DNA of 15,029 bases from Rhodoferax sp. Lineage in GTDB: Bacteria > Pseudomonadota > Gammaproteobacteria > Burkholderiales > Burkholderiaceae_C. Each line of letters opens with the position of its first letter. Position 1 is the first letter of the stretch. The stretch spans positions 1-15,029 of the forward strand of contig JAQTSL010000057.1 of the NCBI GenBank assembly GCA_028711355.1, read 5' to 3'. The notes under the pieces are model-generated. The model was given only the letters and a program-made list of their open reading frames with translations. It ran no database searches and was not told where the DNA came from. Below are positions 1 through 9,200 of this stretch, piece after piece. The translations under genes were made by a program, and so were the position numbers.

Positions 1-137
1 TTTCCTCGTTTTATCGCAGCTTTCACTTACACCAATGCAATGAATACCGTTTATCAAGAAAATACAAAAAACCTGTTGACTCTTTAGGAAGTCCCTGTAG
101 TGCCCTAATGGATTTTCTCGGTTAAATTGAAAACTTG

Positions 138-169
138 AGCCCGAATTGGGATCCGACCCCAATTGGGCT
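138..169 (-). terminator. Hairpin downstream of kup, possible terminator
   Basis: An inverted repeat pairs AGCCC-AATTGGG with CCCAATT-GGGCT around a 7-base loop, with one bulged G at position 143. This gives a 12-bp stem. It lies about 70 bases past the kup stop codon. On the minus strand it is followed by a modest T-rich run (TTTTCAATTT), weaker than a classical terminator tail. Termination is inferred from position and shape. It could instead be a processing or protein-binding site. Confidence 0.5.
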
Positions 170-237
170 AGCACCTGCGCAAAAACTGCCGCCATTACGC
201 CAAATTGTTGCAATTTCACGTAGCCGCTTTCGAACGC

Positions 238-2106
238 TCAAATTTCGATCTTGCTGCCCAACTCAACCACCGCGTTGCTGGGCAGTTTCAAAAAGTCGGC
301 CGCGGCGCTGGCGTTGAGGTGCATTTGCGCAAAGAGTTTCTCGCGCCAGGGCGCCATGCCACCACCCAGCGTGGGCGCTACCGTATCGCGGCTGAGGAAA
401 TAGCTGGTGGTCATCGGGTCAAGTTCGCAACCGCGCCCCTTCATGTGGGTCAGCGCCTTGGGCAGGTCGGGGTCATTCTTGAAACCATAGTTCACCACCA
501 CCTGCCAGCAGTCGTGCCCCAGCGCTTCGATGCTCAGGCGCTTGTCCATGCCGATCCACGGAATCTCTTGGTTGCGCACCGTGACAAACAGGTTGATCGC
601 GTGCAACACCTTGTTGTGCTTGAGGTTGTGCAGCAGCGCGTTGGGCACCGTGCCCGGCTCCGCCGTCAAAAAGACAGCCGTGCCCGCCACCCGTACCGGT
701 GGACTCAGAAAAACGGCCGCCAGAAAACTGGACAGGTCGATGGCGTCAGCCTTGAGCTTCTGGTTGAGCAGATGCCGGCCTTCGTACCAGGTCAGCATCA
801 GGGTATATACCGCACCCGCAATCAGCAAGGGGAACCAACCGCCGTCCACCAGCTTCATCAGGTTGGAGCTGAAAAACGCCAGATCGATAATAAAAAATAG
901 AGTCGTTGACGTCACACACAGCGCCAACGGATAGCGCCAGGTGTAGCGAATGACAAAAAAAGTCAGCAGCGTGGTGATCAGCATGTCCAGCGTGACAGCA
1001 ATACCGTAGGCAGCGGCCAGGTTGCTCGACGACTTGAACAGCATCACCGCCAGCACGATCGCCACAAACAAGCCCCAGTTGACGAATGGCATATATATCT
1101 GGCCGGTTTCTTTGATGCTGGTATGCCAGACCTGAAAGCGCGGCAGATAGCCAAGCTGAATCACCTGTTTGGTGACAGAAAACGCGCCGGTAATCAGCGC
1201 TTGCGAGGCAATCACCGTGGCCAGCGTCGCCAAGCACACCAACGGCAGCAAGGCCCAGCCGGGCGCCATCAAAAAGAACGGATTTTTCACCGCAGCCGGA
1301 TTGGCCAGCAGCAACGCGCCCTGACCAAAATAATTGAGCGTCAGTGCCGGCATGACCACATAAAACCAGGCCAGCCGGATCGGCTTTTTGCCAAAATGAC
1401 CCATGTCGGCATAGAGCGCTTCGCCACCCGTGACGCACAGCACCACAGCCCCCAAAATGATAAAGGTGGTGCCCGGGTTTTCCAACATGAAACCCAGCGC
1501 GTAGTGCGGGCTCAGCGCCCACAGCACCTCGGGTACCAACACAATCTGACCGACACCAATGGTCGCGATGACAGCGAACCAGACCAGCGTGATCGGTCCA
1601 AAAAATTTGCCAATATCAGCGGTACCGCGCTTTTGCACAAAAAACAGGCCAAACAATATCAGCAAGGTAAGCGGGATCACCGCTTTTTTGAAGGCTGGCG
1701 ACACCACCTCCAGCCCCTCGACCGCCGACAGTACCGATATGGCCGGCGTGATAACGCCATCGCCATAAAACAGACAGGTGCCAAAGATACCCACCAGCAG
1801 CAACATCCGGCGCAGCCTGGGTTTGTCCCGGACCGACTGCGAAGCCAGCGTCAGCATCGCCACCAGCCCACCCTCGCCATTGTTGTCGGCGCGCAGCACC
1901 AGCGTGACGTATTTGATCGAGATGATGACAGTCAGTGTCCAGAAAAAAATCGACAGGATGCCTAGCACGTTGTCATGCGTAAAGGGCACATGGCCCGAGC
2001 CAAATACTTCTTTCACGGCGTACAGCACGCTGGTGCCGATGTCGCCATAGACGACACCAATGGCGCCTAGCGTGAGCGCGCGCAGAGAGGTTTGGGAAGT
2101 AGCCAA
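238..2106 (-). CDS. kup: Kup-family low-affinity potassium uptake protein
   Basis: This is a proton-coupled potassium importer of the KUP/HAK/KT family in the inner membrane. At 622 residues it equals the length of Escherichia coli Kup. The family's N-terminal signature GVVYGDIGTSVLYA is at about residues 17-30. About twelve hydrophobic helices fill the first 450 residues, followed by a soluble cytoplasmic tail. The reading frame has no ATG before the conserved signature: the best start is TTG at 2104-2106, preceded by a GGCGGGTGA-like ribosome site, with an in-frame stop at 2143-2145. It follows gshA by 82 bases on the same strand and may be cotranscribed. Family knowledge gives the role; the start codon is the least certain part. 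Confidence 0.95.
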   Translation of the reverse strand: MATSQTSLRALTLGAIGVVYGDIGTSVLYAVKEVFGSGHVPFTHDNVLGILSIFFWTLTVIISIKYVTLVLRADNNGEGGLVAMLTLASQSVRDKPRLRRMLLLVGIFGTCLFYGDGVITPAISVLSAVEGLEVVSPAFKKAVIPLTLLILFGLFFVQKRGTADIGKFFGPITLVWFAVIATIGVGQIVLVPEVLWALSPHYALGFMLENPGTTFIILGAVVLCVTGGEALYADMGHFGKKPIRLAWFYVVMPALTLNYFGQGALLLANPAAVKNPFFLMAPGWALLPLVCLATLATVIASQALITGAFSVTKQVIQLGYLPRFQVWHTSIKETGQIYMPFVNWGLFVAIVLAVMLFKSSSNLAAAYGIAVTLDMLITTLLTFFVIRYTWRYPLALCVTSTTLFFIIDLAFFSSNLMKLVDGGWFPLLIAGAVYTLMLTWYEGRHLLNQKLKADAIDLSSFLAAVFLSPPVRVAGTAVFLTAEPGTVPNALLHNLKHNKVLHAINLFVTVRNQEIPWIGMDKRLSIEALGHDCWQVVVNYGFKNDPDLPKALTHMKGRGCELDPMTTSYFLSRDTVAPTLGGGMAPWREKLFAQMHLNASAAADFLKLPSNAVVELGSKIEI

Positions 2107-2188
2107 GCAGTCACCCGCCGGTTCAACCCGACTGGCTCCATATCATGAAAGTGCGTGATTTTGCGTCAGAAAACCGCAGGCGCCCGGC

Positions 2189-3484
2189 TTAATCGTAGCT
2201 TTCGGCATTCGGGTCGGTGGCTTCAAGCTCATAGCTGGCCGCCAAGGTAGCCAGCCGGCCGACCACGCCGTACATATAGAAACGGTTGGGCAAGCTGGCA
2301 CCTGGCCTGACACCTGGCTGCGGCAATTGGGTGCTGTGCTCAAACGCCAGCGGCACATATCCAGAACCCGGCGCGTTCAGGCTCTCATCGACGCCACGCC
2401 CAGCGTGCACCCGGTAAAAGCCGCCCACCACGTAACGGTCCATCATATAGACCACCGGTTCAGCCACCGCGTCGTTGACGCGCTCTTGTGTCAGCACGCC
2501 TTCTTGCACCATAAAGTCATGCGGCAACAGCGGGGCTTTTCGACCCTGGGTCAGCACTTGCACCCGGTCGCACAAAAGTTGCGTGTCTTTGGCGTCGCGC
2601 ACGGTGACGATGCCGATCTCGTGCGTGCCGTGGTCGGCCTTGACCACCACAAACGGTTTTTCCTTGATGCCGTATTCCTTGTACTTACGCCGCACCCGCG
2701 CCAGCACCACGTCGATCTGGCTGCACAGACAGTCCATACCCTGCGCCTGCGCCAAATCCACATCAGCGCACTTGTCAAATAGCGGATTGATCAGCCATGG
2801 ATCGACACCCATCAACTTGCCCAGACGCCTGGCGACCTCTTCGTAGGCCCTGAAATGCGTGCTCTTGCGTCGCGTCGGCCAGCCTGCGTGCAGCGGCGGC
2901 AACAGGTACTGTTCGTAAATTTCTTCCAGAATGCCGGGCACCCCGGCACAGAGATCATTGTTGAGCAAAATGGTGCACGGATCGAAGTCCTTCAACCCCA
3001 AGCGGCGTTTGCCACGAAGCACCGGCTCCAGCGTCAGGGTGACGCCATTTTGCAGTTCTAGCGTGGTGGTTTTCCTGACCGCCGGGTCGATCGAACCCAG
3101 GCGTACATTCAAGCCGGCCATATTGAACACGCGCTGCAATTGGGCCAGGTTGGCGAGGTAAAAACTGCTGTGCTTGCCATTTTCCGGGATCACCAGCAGG
3201 TTACGCGCCTCTGGGCAGATTTTCTCAATCGCGACCATCGCCGCCTGTACCGCTAACGGCAACATCTCGGGCGACAGGTTGTTCCAGCCACCGGGAAACA
3301 GGTTGGTGTCCACCGGCGCGAGCTTGAAACCGGCGTTGCGGATATCAACCGAACTGTAAAACGGTGGCGTGTGCTCCATCCACTCCAGCCGGAACCAGCG
3401 CTCGATGGCGGGCATCGAGTCGAGCACGCGCTGTTCCAGCTCGTTGATGGGGCCAGTCAGGGCAGTGATCAGGTGCGGAACCAT
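2189..3484 (-). CDS. gshA: Glutamate-cysteine ligase, proteobacterial GshA type
   Basis: The enzyme joins glutamate and cysteine with ATP to make gamma-glutamylcysteine, the first step of glutathione synthesis, in the cytoplasm. The 431-residue protein resembles the GshA family first described in Acidithiobacillus, which is typical of betaproteobacteria and unrelated in sequence to E. coli GshA. Recognisable blocks are RNLLVIPENGKHSSFYLANL (94-113), the FDPCTILLNNDLCAG region (167-181) and VVVKADHGTHEIGIV (279-293). The start is ATG at 3482-3484 with AAGG six bases upstream. It lies between proA and kup on the same strand. gshB, which makes the second step, is not in the window. The family assignment is by recognition of sequence, with no search run. 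Confidence 0.9.
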   Translation of the reverse strand: MVPHLITALTGPINELEQRVLDSMPAIERWFRLEWMEHTPPFYSSVDIRNAGFKLAPVDTNLFPGGWNNLSPEMLPLAVQAAMVAIEKICPEARNLLVIPENGKHSSFYLANLAQLQRVFNMAGLNVRLGSIDPAVRKTTTLELQNGVTLTLEPVLRGKRRLGLKDFDPCTILLNNDLCAGVPGILEEIYEQYLLPPLHAGWPTRRKSTHFRAYEEVARRLGKLMGVDPWLINPLFDKCADVDLAQAQGMDCLCSQIDVVLARVRRKYKEYGIKEKPFVVVKADHGTHEIGIVTVRDAKDTQLLCDRVQVLTQGRKAPLLPHDFMVQEGVLTQERVNDAVAEPVVYMMDRYVVGGFYRVHAGRGVDESLNAPGSGYVPLAFEHSTQLPQPGVRPGASLPNRFYMYGVVGRLATLAASYELEATDPNAESYD

Positions 3485-3554
3485 AGAAAACCTTGCAATG
3501 GGGGAACGACGATTTTAGGACGGGCCATTTTTCGCAGCCACTCTTTCAAGCTCA

Positions 3555-4889
3555 TCAAACGCGTAGCTCGCCCTGGCCCAGCACCACGTACTTGAGCGAG
3601 GTCAGGCCTTCGATGCCGACCGGGCCGCGGGCATGGAACTTGTCGGTACTGATACCGATTTCGGCGCCCAACCCGTATTCAAAACCATCGGCAAAGCGGG
3701 TGCTGGTGTTGACCATCACGCTGGCCGAGTCCACCTCGCGCAAAAAGGCCTGTGCGTGCTGATGGTCGCACGTCAGGATGGCGTCGGTGTGGTGGCTGGA
3801 ATAGTGGTTGATGTGGGCAATGGCCTCTTGCACGCCAGCCACGATCTTGATGCTGATGATCGGCGCCAGGTACTCCTCAAACCAGTCGGACTGTTGCGCC
3901 AAGGTCAGCTTGAATGCTATTTTATTTGTATCTGCTTGCGCTTGATTGGCGAGCGCTAGAGGCCTATTTGATGCATAAGATTGCAACAGTGCCAGGGCCT
4001 CAGCATCGCAGCGCATCTCAACCCCTTTGGCGGCGTAGATGCTGGCGATTTGCGGTAAAAATTGCGTCGCCACGCCGCGCGCCACCAGCAGGCTTTCGGT
4101 CGCGTTGCACGGGCTGTACTTCTGCGTCTTGGCGTTGTCGGCTACCTTGACCGCCAGAGCGATGTCGCAGGGGTCATCGACATAGGTGTGGCAATTACCG
4201 TCCAGATGCTTGATCACCGGCACCTTGGCCTCACGGCTGATGCGCTCGATCAGCCCCTTGCCGCCGCGCGGAATGATCAGATCGACATACTGCGGCATGG
4301 CAATCAGTTGGCCTACCGCCGCGCGGTCGGTGCTCTGCACCAGTTGCACCGCATACTCGGGCAGACCGCTTATCTGCAGCGCTTGCTGCACCAACCGGGC
4401 CAGCGCCTTGTTGGAGTCGATCGCCTCGGAGCCGCCGCGCAAAATACACGCGTTGCCGCTCTTGATGCTCAAGCTGGCGGCCTCGATCGTCACGTTGGGG
4501 CGACTCTCAAAAATCATGCCAAACACGCCAATCGGCACGCGCATCTGACCGACGCGGATGCCGCTGGGCTGTTGCCTCATGCCGAGAAGCTCGCCAATGA
4601 CGTCGGCCATACCGGCTAACTGCTCGCAGCCCTGCGCGCAGGTTTCGATGATCTGGGGCGTGAGCCGCAAGCGGTCCAGCATGGGCGCGGGCAGGCCAGT
4701 GGCTGCGGCACGCGCCAGGTCCCGCGCGTTGTCTGCCTGGAGCAGTTGAAGGTTGGCACGCAACAAGTCGGCAAGCGTTCGCAGCGCTTTGTTTTTAATA
4801 GCTGTTGAAGCTTTCGCCATCAGGGCAGAAGCCGTTTTAGCCTGCAAGCCCAAGGTAGTAATATGGTCGGTGGCGTCGGTGTGTGTCAT
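3555..4889 (-). CDS. proA: Gamma-glutamyl phosphate reductase with in-frame insert
   Basis: ProA reduces gamma-glutamyl phosphate to glutamate-5-semialdehyde with NADPH, the second step of proline synthesis. The aldehyde-dehydrogenase-like fold is clear: FESRPNVTIEAASL (127-140), LIIPRGGKGL (204-213), catalytic Cys261 in SPCNATESLLV (259-269), and the C-terminal HARGPVGIEGLTSLKY block. It has 444 residues against 417 in E. coli. About seven of the extra residues are at the N-terminus. Most of the rest fall in a block at residues 304-326 that replaces a short loop after LALLQ and coincides with a repeat-like DNA segment (separate entry). The N-terminus aligns with E. coli ProA from residue 13 on, which supports the ATG at 4887-4889 despite a weak ribosome site. 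It probably remains active because the catalytic and cofactor motifs are intact. Confidence 0.95.
   Translation of the reverse strand: MTHTDATDHITTLGLQAKTASALMAKASTAIKNKALRTLADLLRANLQLLQADNARDLARAAATGLPAPMLDRLRLTPQIIETCAQGCEQLAGMADVIGELLGMRQQPSGIRVGQMRVPIGVFGMIFESRPNVTIEAASLSIKSGNACILRGGSEAIDSNKALARLVQQALQISGLPEYAVQLVQSTDRAAVGQLIAMPQYVDLIIPRGGKGLIERISREAKVPVIKHLDGNCHTYVDDPCDIALAVKVADNAKTQKYSPCNATESLLVARGVATQFLPQIASIYAAKGVEMRCDAEALALLQSYASNRPLALANQAQADTNKIAFKLTLAQQSDWFEEYLAPIISIKIVAGVQEAIAHINHYSSHHTDAILTCDHQHAQAFLREVDSASVMVNTSTRFADGFEYGLGAEIGISTDKFHARGPVGIEGLTSLKYVVLGQGELRV
3912..3980. repeat. Repeat-like in-frame insert inside proA
   Basis: On the plus strand the block reads as an AT-rich start (GCTATTTTATTTGTAT) followed by CTGCTTGCGCTTG, GCGAGCGCTAGAGGCC and TATTTGATGCATAAG. 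I recognise this general pattern (GCTGCTTGCGCTTG...AGCGCTAGAGGCC) as a dispersed repeat of Comamonadaceae genomes, from memory rather than from a search. It contains a short dyad, GCGCT/AGCGC. In proA it encodes about 23 residues absent from E. coli ProA, in frame and without a stop. Confidence 0.6.
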
Positions 4890-4959
4890 GGCCGGTGGTT
4901 CGGAATCGGTGCGGTGGGCTATTCTGGCAGATGCCAGTTAGGAATACGGAACCGGGTCC

Positions 4960-7851
4960 TTAGAGGCCAACCTGGTCGAAGATATTTTGATCCCCGCCCT
5001 GCAGGTTCAGGGCGCGCTTGATGTCGATGCGGGCCAGCTCTTTGTGGCCGAGCGCTCGGTGCGCCATGGCGCGGTAGCTGTAAGCCATGCTGTCGCTGGG
5101 ACGCCAGGTTTCGATGTACCGGTTGAGCACCTCAAGTGCTTGCTGATGGCGACCTGCGCGCAACAGCAGGCGGCCGATGCGGTAATCCACGTCTTTGTCT
5201 TTCGGATCAAGTTGCTGTTCCGCCTGGAAACTTTTCAGTGCCTCGTCGGTTCGGCCCAGGTCCTCCAAGCTGGTGCCAAGGTAGTAATTGGCGTTGTTGT
5301 GCATTGGGTCCATTTTCAGAACCTTGTTGAAGACTTCAATGGCCTGTTGATGGCGTTGCATACGGGTCATCTGTACGCCGACCGCGTACCAGGCGCCGAC
5401 GCTGTCCTCGATTCTTGCCCGCGACAAGCGCCAGTCCAACTCGGCCAGCTTGGCCTTGTTCTGGAGCTCCGGCGTACCGGCGAGGACCTTCTTCCAGCGC
5501 TCGGTAATGGGGGAATTACCCAGACGTTCCTCAGACTGCGCCAGAAAATCGGCCGGGAAGGCAGCGCCGACCGGACCCAGTGCGCGCTTCATATCATCAA
5601 TGTTGAAGGCATCGCGCAGGCGCTTACTGAACTGGTAGATGCTGCGGTTGTGGCGGAGGGCCATTTCGAACTCCAGCGCCGGATAGTCGGCGGTGTTGAG
5701 TTCGCCCTGCGGATTGTCGATCAACCCATACACATCGGTGTGCATCAGGTGATAGGGCAACCATGCGGCCATCACCCCGTGTTTTGTCATCAGATCGGCG
5801 CTCAGCTCCGGCTGGTTGCTAATGGCAGCGGCCTGTTGGACACGCAGCGGTTGGTTGGATGCAACCAGCAGAAAGTAGGCCGACTTCACATACAAAATGG
5901 CGCAATGCTTGAAGGTTTTTTTCAGTGTCCGCAGAATAATGTCGGTGCCAGCGTCGCCAATGCGTGAATCCATCCAGGTGATATAGACGCCGTCCGGGGT
6001 CAGGCGCTTGTTGATACTGTCAAAAAAGTCCCGGGTGTAGAGCTTGGATGAGCTGAAATACAGCGGCGTGGTCACTGTGCTCAGAATCATCGAATATTTG
6101 TTGTCGCCCACCTTCACGTGGTGAATCGCATCGTCCACCACGATATCAACCCGCGGATTGTGCTCAATGTCGTAATTCCACTGCGCCATGCGAAACAGAT
6201 TCTCGCGCACCACCGGGTTGATCTCCACCACCTCGGTGTGCTTGAAGAACAGACCCACCGCTGAAGCGGTAGCGCCACTGCCCAGGCCCAGCACCAGCGC
6301 CTCGTCGAGCCGCGGGGAGAACAGCGAAGACAGCGCGCCGACGATCTTTTCCGCCGGGTTGCTCAGCGAAATGCTGACGTACCCGTTGATGAAAAAGTAG
6401 GGTTTGCCGTCCATCCAGTTGATCGAAAAGACATCCTGATAGCCTTTGTAGCGATCGGGGAAGCCAAAGTTTGCGCGCTCGGTTTTGAGTTCCTTCACGT
6501 TGCGGAAACTGGTATAACTCAAGTACAACAAGTTCTCGTCCCACTTGTTATGCTGCCAGCCAAACATGGCGAGCACGACCAGGGCGGCGGGGATCACGTG
6601 ACGCAGCCGGCCGCGCGTATAAACCGCCAGCGCAAGGGCGGCGATGCCACCGATGATCAGGAGTTGTACGCCGTAGTCGAGCAGGCGGTGCAGGACGAAT
6701 GCCATCAGCAAGAAACCCGCCACATTGGCCAGCGAGGAGATGAGCAGCAGGGCACCGGATTCGCGGCTGACTTCCTGCTCTTTCGCGGCCTCACCCGGCA
6801 GCGACAACAGTGTTGGAATGGCGGCGCCAAAGGTCATCGCCGGGACCATCATCAGACCGCTGAGGAGCAGCCATTTCAGGGTGATCAACCCCCAGAAGTA
6901 GCTGCCCACCAGTTCATACAGCGCGGCATAAACATAAATCGCCGGTCCGGCCAACAGCATCAGGCCAAGCAGACCGACCAGATTGAGCCACATCAGGTGC
7001 GTGAAACTCAGCGCAAAGCGCTGCGCCAGCATCGAACCCAGCGCAATACCGATCAGAATCAACGACAGCACCAGCGCAAACGATTCGCGAAACGGGCCGA
7101 ACACCAGTTCGGAATACTTCACCATGAACAACTGGAAGATGGCCGAGGCCATGCTGGCCAGCATCAGCGCCAACCAGCGGGAAGCGGGAATCTGGCGCAG
7201 TACATGGCCGATCACGAAACTTTGCCCAGCTTGCTGTTTTGGTACCTCACGCAGATGCGAAAAGCGCACCCATAGTCCGGCAGCGATCACCAGGTTCAGC
7301 GCGGCGAACAGGGCCACGCTGGCGCGAACGCCAAGGCTTCGGATTAAGTAGAACTCGATCAGCAGCGCGGTCAGGGCGGCACCCAAGTTATAGACCATAT
7401 ACACCCGGGAGAAAGACGCGCGCGACTGCAGTGCACTTTCACGACCAAAATAGCCGGCAAACAAGGGCACGCTGCAACCGATCAAGAAGGTCGGCACGAT
7501 CAACAGCAGCACACAGATCAGGATGCTTGCTGTGAGGTTGTCAGTGAAAAGCGAAGAGCCGGCATACACCACGCGCTCGATCAACGGCTGTGAAAAGGCG
7601 ATCAGCACGCCGTAGATGCCAATACCGGCCTCGATCGCCCACAGCCAGCGCCACAGCCGGTGCGCGTAGGCCGAGCCGATGCCAATGCCAAGCAGAAAGG
7701 TCATCAGAATGGCCGCCGACACGGCAAACTGGTCGCCGACCATATTGCCCAGAATCCGGCCGTAGAGAATTTCGTAAGAGATGCCGGCCAAGCCGGAAAG
7801 CAGCATCAGGAAGGCAAAAAATTTCGGCTGCGATTTGGGGTGGTGGTGCAT
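4960..7851 (-). CDS. Membrane protein with spermidine-synthase-like domain and C-terminal TPRs
   Basis: From the chosen ATG the protein has 963 residues in three parts. Residues 8-435 are strongly hydrophobic with about a dozen membrane helices. Residues 455-705 form a Rossmann fold like spermidine synthase, with GLGSG at 522-526, VVEIN at 541-545 and VVDDAIHHV at 571-579, which suits binding of S-adenosylmethionine-type ligands. Residues 815-955 contain TPR units (for example HQQAIEVFNKVLKMDP). The two aspartates of the SpeE segment SDCTDP are replaced by threonines (STVTTP, 591-596), so true aminopropyl transfer is doubtful. The start at 7849-7851 has AAAGG seven bases upstream. Longer starts at 7878 (ATG) and 7929 (GTG) lack one. 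The biological role is unknown to me. Confidence 0.85.
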   Translation of the reverse strand: MHHHPKSQPKFFAFLMLLSGLAGISYEILYGRILGNMVGDQFAVSAAILMTFLLGIGIGSAYAHRLWRWLWAIEAGIGIYGVLIAFSQPLIERVVYAGSSLFTDNLTASILICVLLLIVPTFLIGCSVPLFAGYFGRESALQSRASFSRVYMVYNLGAALTALLIEFYLIRSLGVRASVALFAALNLVIAAGLWVRFSHLREVPKQQAGQSFVIGHVLRQIPASRWLALMLASMASAIFQLFMVKYSELVFGPFRESFALVLSLILIGIALGSMLAQRFALSFTHLMWLNLVGLLGLMLLAGPAIYVYAALYELVGSYFWGLITLKWLLLSGLMMVPAMTFGAAIPTLLSLPGEAAKEQEVSRESGALLLISSLANVAGFLLMAFVLHRLLDYGVQLLIIGGIAALALAVYTRGRLRHVIPAALVVLAMFGWQHNKWDENLLYLSYTSFRNVKELKTERANFGFPDRYKGYQDVFSINWMDGKPYFFINGYVSISLSNPAEKIVGALSSLFSPRLDEALVLGLGSGATASAVGLFFKHTEVVEINPVVRENLFRMAQWNYDIEHNPRVDIVVDDAIHHVKVGDNKYSMILSTVTTPLYFSSSKLYTRDFFDSINKRLTPDGVYITWMDSRIGDAGTDIILRTLKKTFKHCAILYVKSAYFLLVASNQPLRVQQAAAISNQPELSADLMTKHGVMAAWLPYHLMHTDVYGLIDNPQGELNTADYPALEFEMALRHNRSIYQFSKRLRDAFNIDDMKRALGPVGAAFPADFLAQSEERLGNSPITERWKKVLAGTPELQNKAKLAELDWRLSRARIEDSVGAWYAVGVQMTRMQRHQQAIEVFNKVLKMDPMHNNANYYLGTSLEDLGRTDEALKSFQAEQQLDPKDKDVDYRIGRLLLRAGRHQQALEVLNRYIETWRPSDSMAYSYRAMAHRALGHKELARIDIKRALNLQGGDQNIFDQVGL

Positions 7852-8102
7852 GGACAAGCCTTTTATCGTGTTTCGCATGGCGTCGGAATGCCATGGCCCG
7901 CATGAAAGCAATAGCAGCCCGCCGGACACAGCAAGTTGTCGGCGTTTTCCTGGCTTTGATGTGGCAGCAGCCTAGTTCGACCGGTTGTCATGCTGGTCGG
8001 GAATCATTTTCTTTGCAGTCGTGCGCATTGACGTCATCATAGGGTGGCTACGACCGCCCCGCGCCAGGAGTCATGAAATGACGGAAAACCCTGATTTTCA
8101 TG

Positions 8103-9200
8103 TCAAACGTTCGATGTCGGGCGGTTGTCGGGCGGGCCAGAAACATCGGCAATATCGCTGGCGGCGCCGGCCAAATCCGCGCTCACGACCCGATTGCGAC
8201 CAGCCTGCTTGGCCCGGTACAGCGCGCGGTCGGCGCGCTTGATCCAGGCATCGACCGATTGTCCGGCCTGATGCTGGGCAAGACCGATACTGACCGTCAC
8301 CGTACGGCCAGGCAGCAGCTCGGCCGTTTCGATCCGGGCACGGATATCCTCTGCGACCATCTTTGCATCGCGCATACCGGTTTGTTCCAGCAGCATCAGA
8401 AACTCCTCGCCGCCAAAACGGTACATGTGGTCGCCGACGCGAATGCGCGCGCTGGCAATCTCGACGACACCCTGCAACACCAGATATCCCTGCCCATGCC
8501 CGTAGCTGTCGTTGATCTCCTTGAAGTGATCAATATCGATCATCAGCACCGAGGCTGTGACCGAGTACCGACTGGCCTTGGTTACCAGTGTCGAGAGTTC
8601 GTGGTCCATGCAGCGGCGGTTGAAACAACCCGTCAGCGGATCGGTTAGCGCCTGCTTGGCAAGGGTCTGATGCAGGCTGGAGATCACGCTCAGTACGATA
8701 TTGATCAGGGTCACGACCAGCAGCAGCGACACCAGATGCCGGGACGCCAGATCGGAGTCGATGTAACGCCAGGTCAGCCAGGGGAAGTAGATCAGCAACG
8801 CGGCGCTGAAAGCGATCGCCGTAAGACGCCTGAGTATGAAGTAGGTGAACACCATCAAGGGATAGCTCCACAGGACGCCGATCACGCCCTGCCGGATGAA
8901 CACCGAAGTGAGTGCCGCAACAACCGTCAGCAGCAACAGTAGCGGCGGTACCGGCGAGCGACGCCCGCGCCACGCGGCGTAGCCATTGGCGGCAATGGCG
9001 GCTTGCAGCAGGATCAGCCCCACTGCAACCTGATAACGGCCTTGCAGGAAGTTGTTGATGGTGAACGGCATCAACAACGCCAAAGTTACCACGCCCATGG
9101 ACTGCATGATGCGGTCCCGGTACGGCCCCAGCGAATCGTTGTCAACCATCGCAATATCGTGCAGCCAGCGCTTCCAGTCCCGAAATTCTTCTATTGCCAC
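8103..9200 (-). CDS. Membrane-anchored diguanylate cyclase (GGDEF)
   Basis: It is predicted to make cyclic di-GMP from two GTP. The N-terminal half has about five or six membrane helices. The C-terminal half is a complete GGDEF domain with the metal-site motif MIDIDHFK, the active-site variant GGEEF at residues 263-267 and an inhibitory I-site RVGD at 254-257, exactly five residues before it, so product feedback is likely. It ends with the conserved RADRALYRAKQAGRNRV helix. The start chosen is GTG at 9198-9200, because GGAGGG lies seven bases upstream. An ATG at 9219-9221 and a GTG at 9261-9263 would add 7 or 21 residues. No known sensory domain is visible outside the membrane part, so the signal is unknown. 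Confidence 0.9.
   Translation of the reverse strand: MAIEEFRDWKRWLHDIAMVDNDSLGPYRDRIMQSMGVVTLALLMPFTINNFLQGRYQVAVGLILLQAAIAANGYAAWRGRRSPVPPLLLLLTVVAALTSVFIRQGVIGVLWSYPLMVFTYFILRRLTAIAFSAALLIYFPWLTWRYIDSDLASRHLVSLLLVVTLINIVLSVISSLHQTLAKQALTDPLTGCFNRRCMDHELSTLVTKASRYSVTASVLMIDIDHFKEINDSYGHGQGYLVLQGVVEIASARIRVGDHMYRFGGEEFLMLLEQTGMRDAKMVAEDIRARIETAELLPGRTVTVSIGLAQHQAGQSVDAWIKRADRALYRAKQAGRNRVVSADLAGAASDIADVSGPPDNRPTSNV

Noticed and set aside
74..108. TTGACT followed by a TAATGG-like box on the plus strand near the left edge
   Set aside because: The spacing is 24 bases, too long for a sigma-70 promoter, and no plus-strand gene follows.
1123..1965. Long plus-strand reading frames opposite kup (and similar ones opposite the other genes)
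   Set aside because: They are antisense shadows of GC-rich codons, with low-complexity Arg/Gln/His-rich products and no recognisable domain.
4790..4860. A second repeat-like stretch (AATAGCTGTTGAAGCTT...) near the 5' end of proA
   Set aside because: The encoded residues align with the E. coli ProA N-terminus without any gap, so the resemblance is better explained by ordinary coding sequence than by an insertion.
4924..4937. Short palindrome CTGGCAGATGCCAG between proA and the membrane fusion gene
   Set aside because: The arms are short and no T run follows on the minus strand, so terminator or operator function cannot be supported.
8029..8036. Palindrome TGACGTCA upstream of the membrane fusion gene
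   Set aside because: An isolated 8-base palindrome is expected by chance, and no second half-site or promoter elements accompany it.
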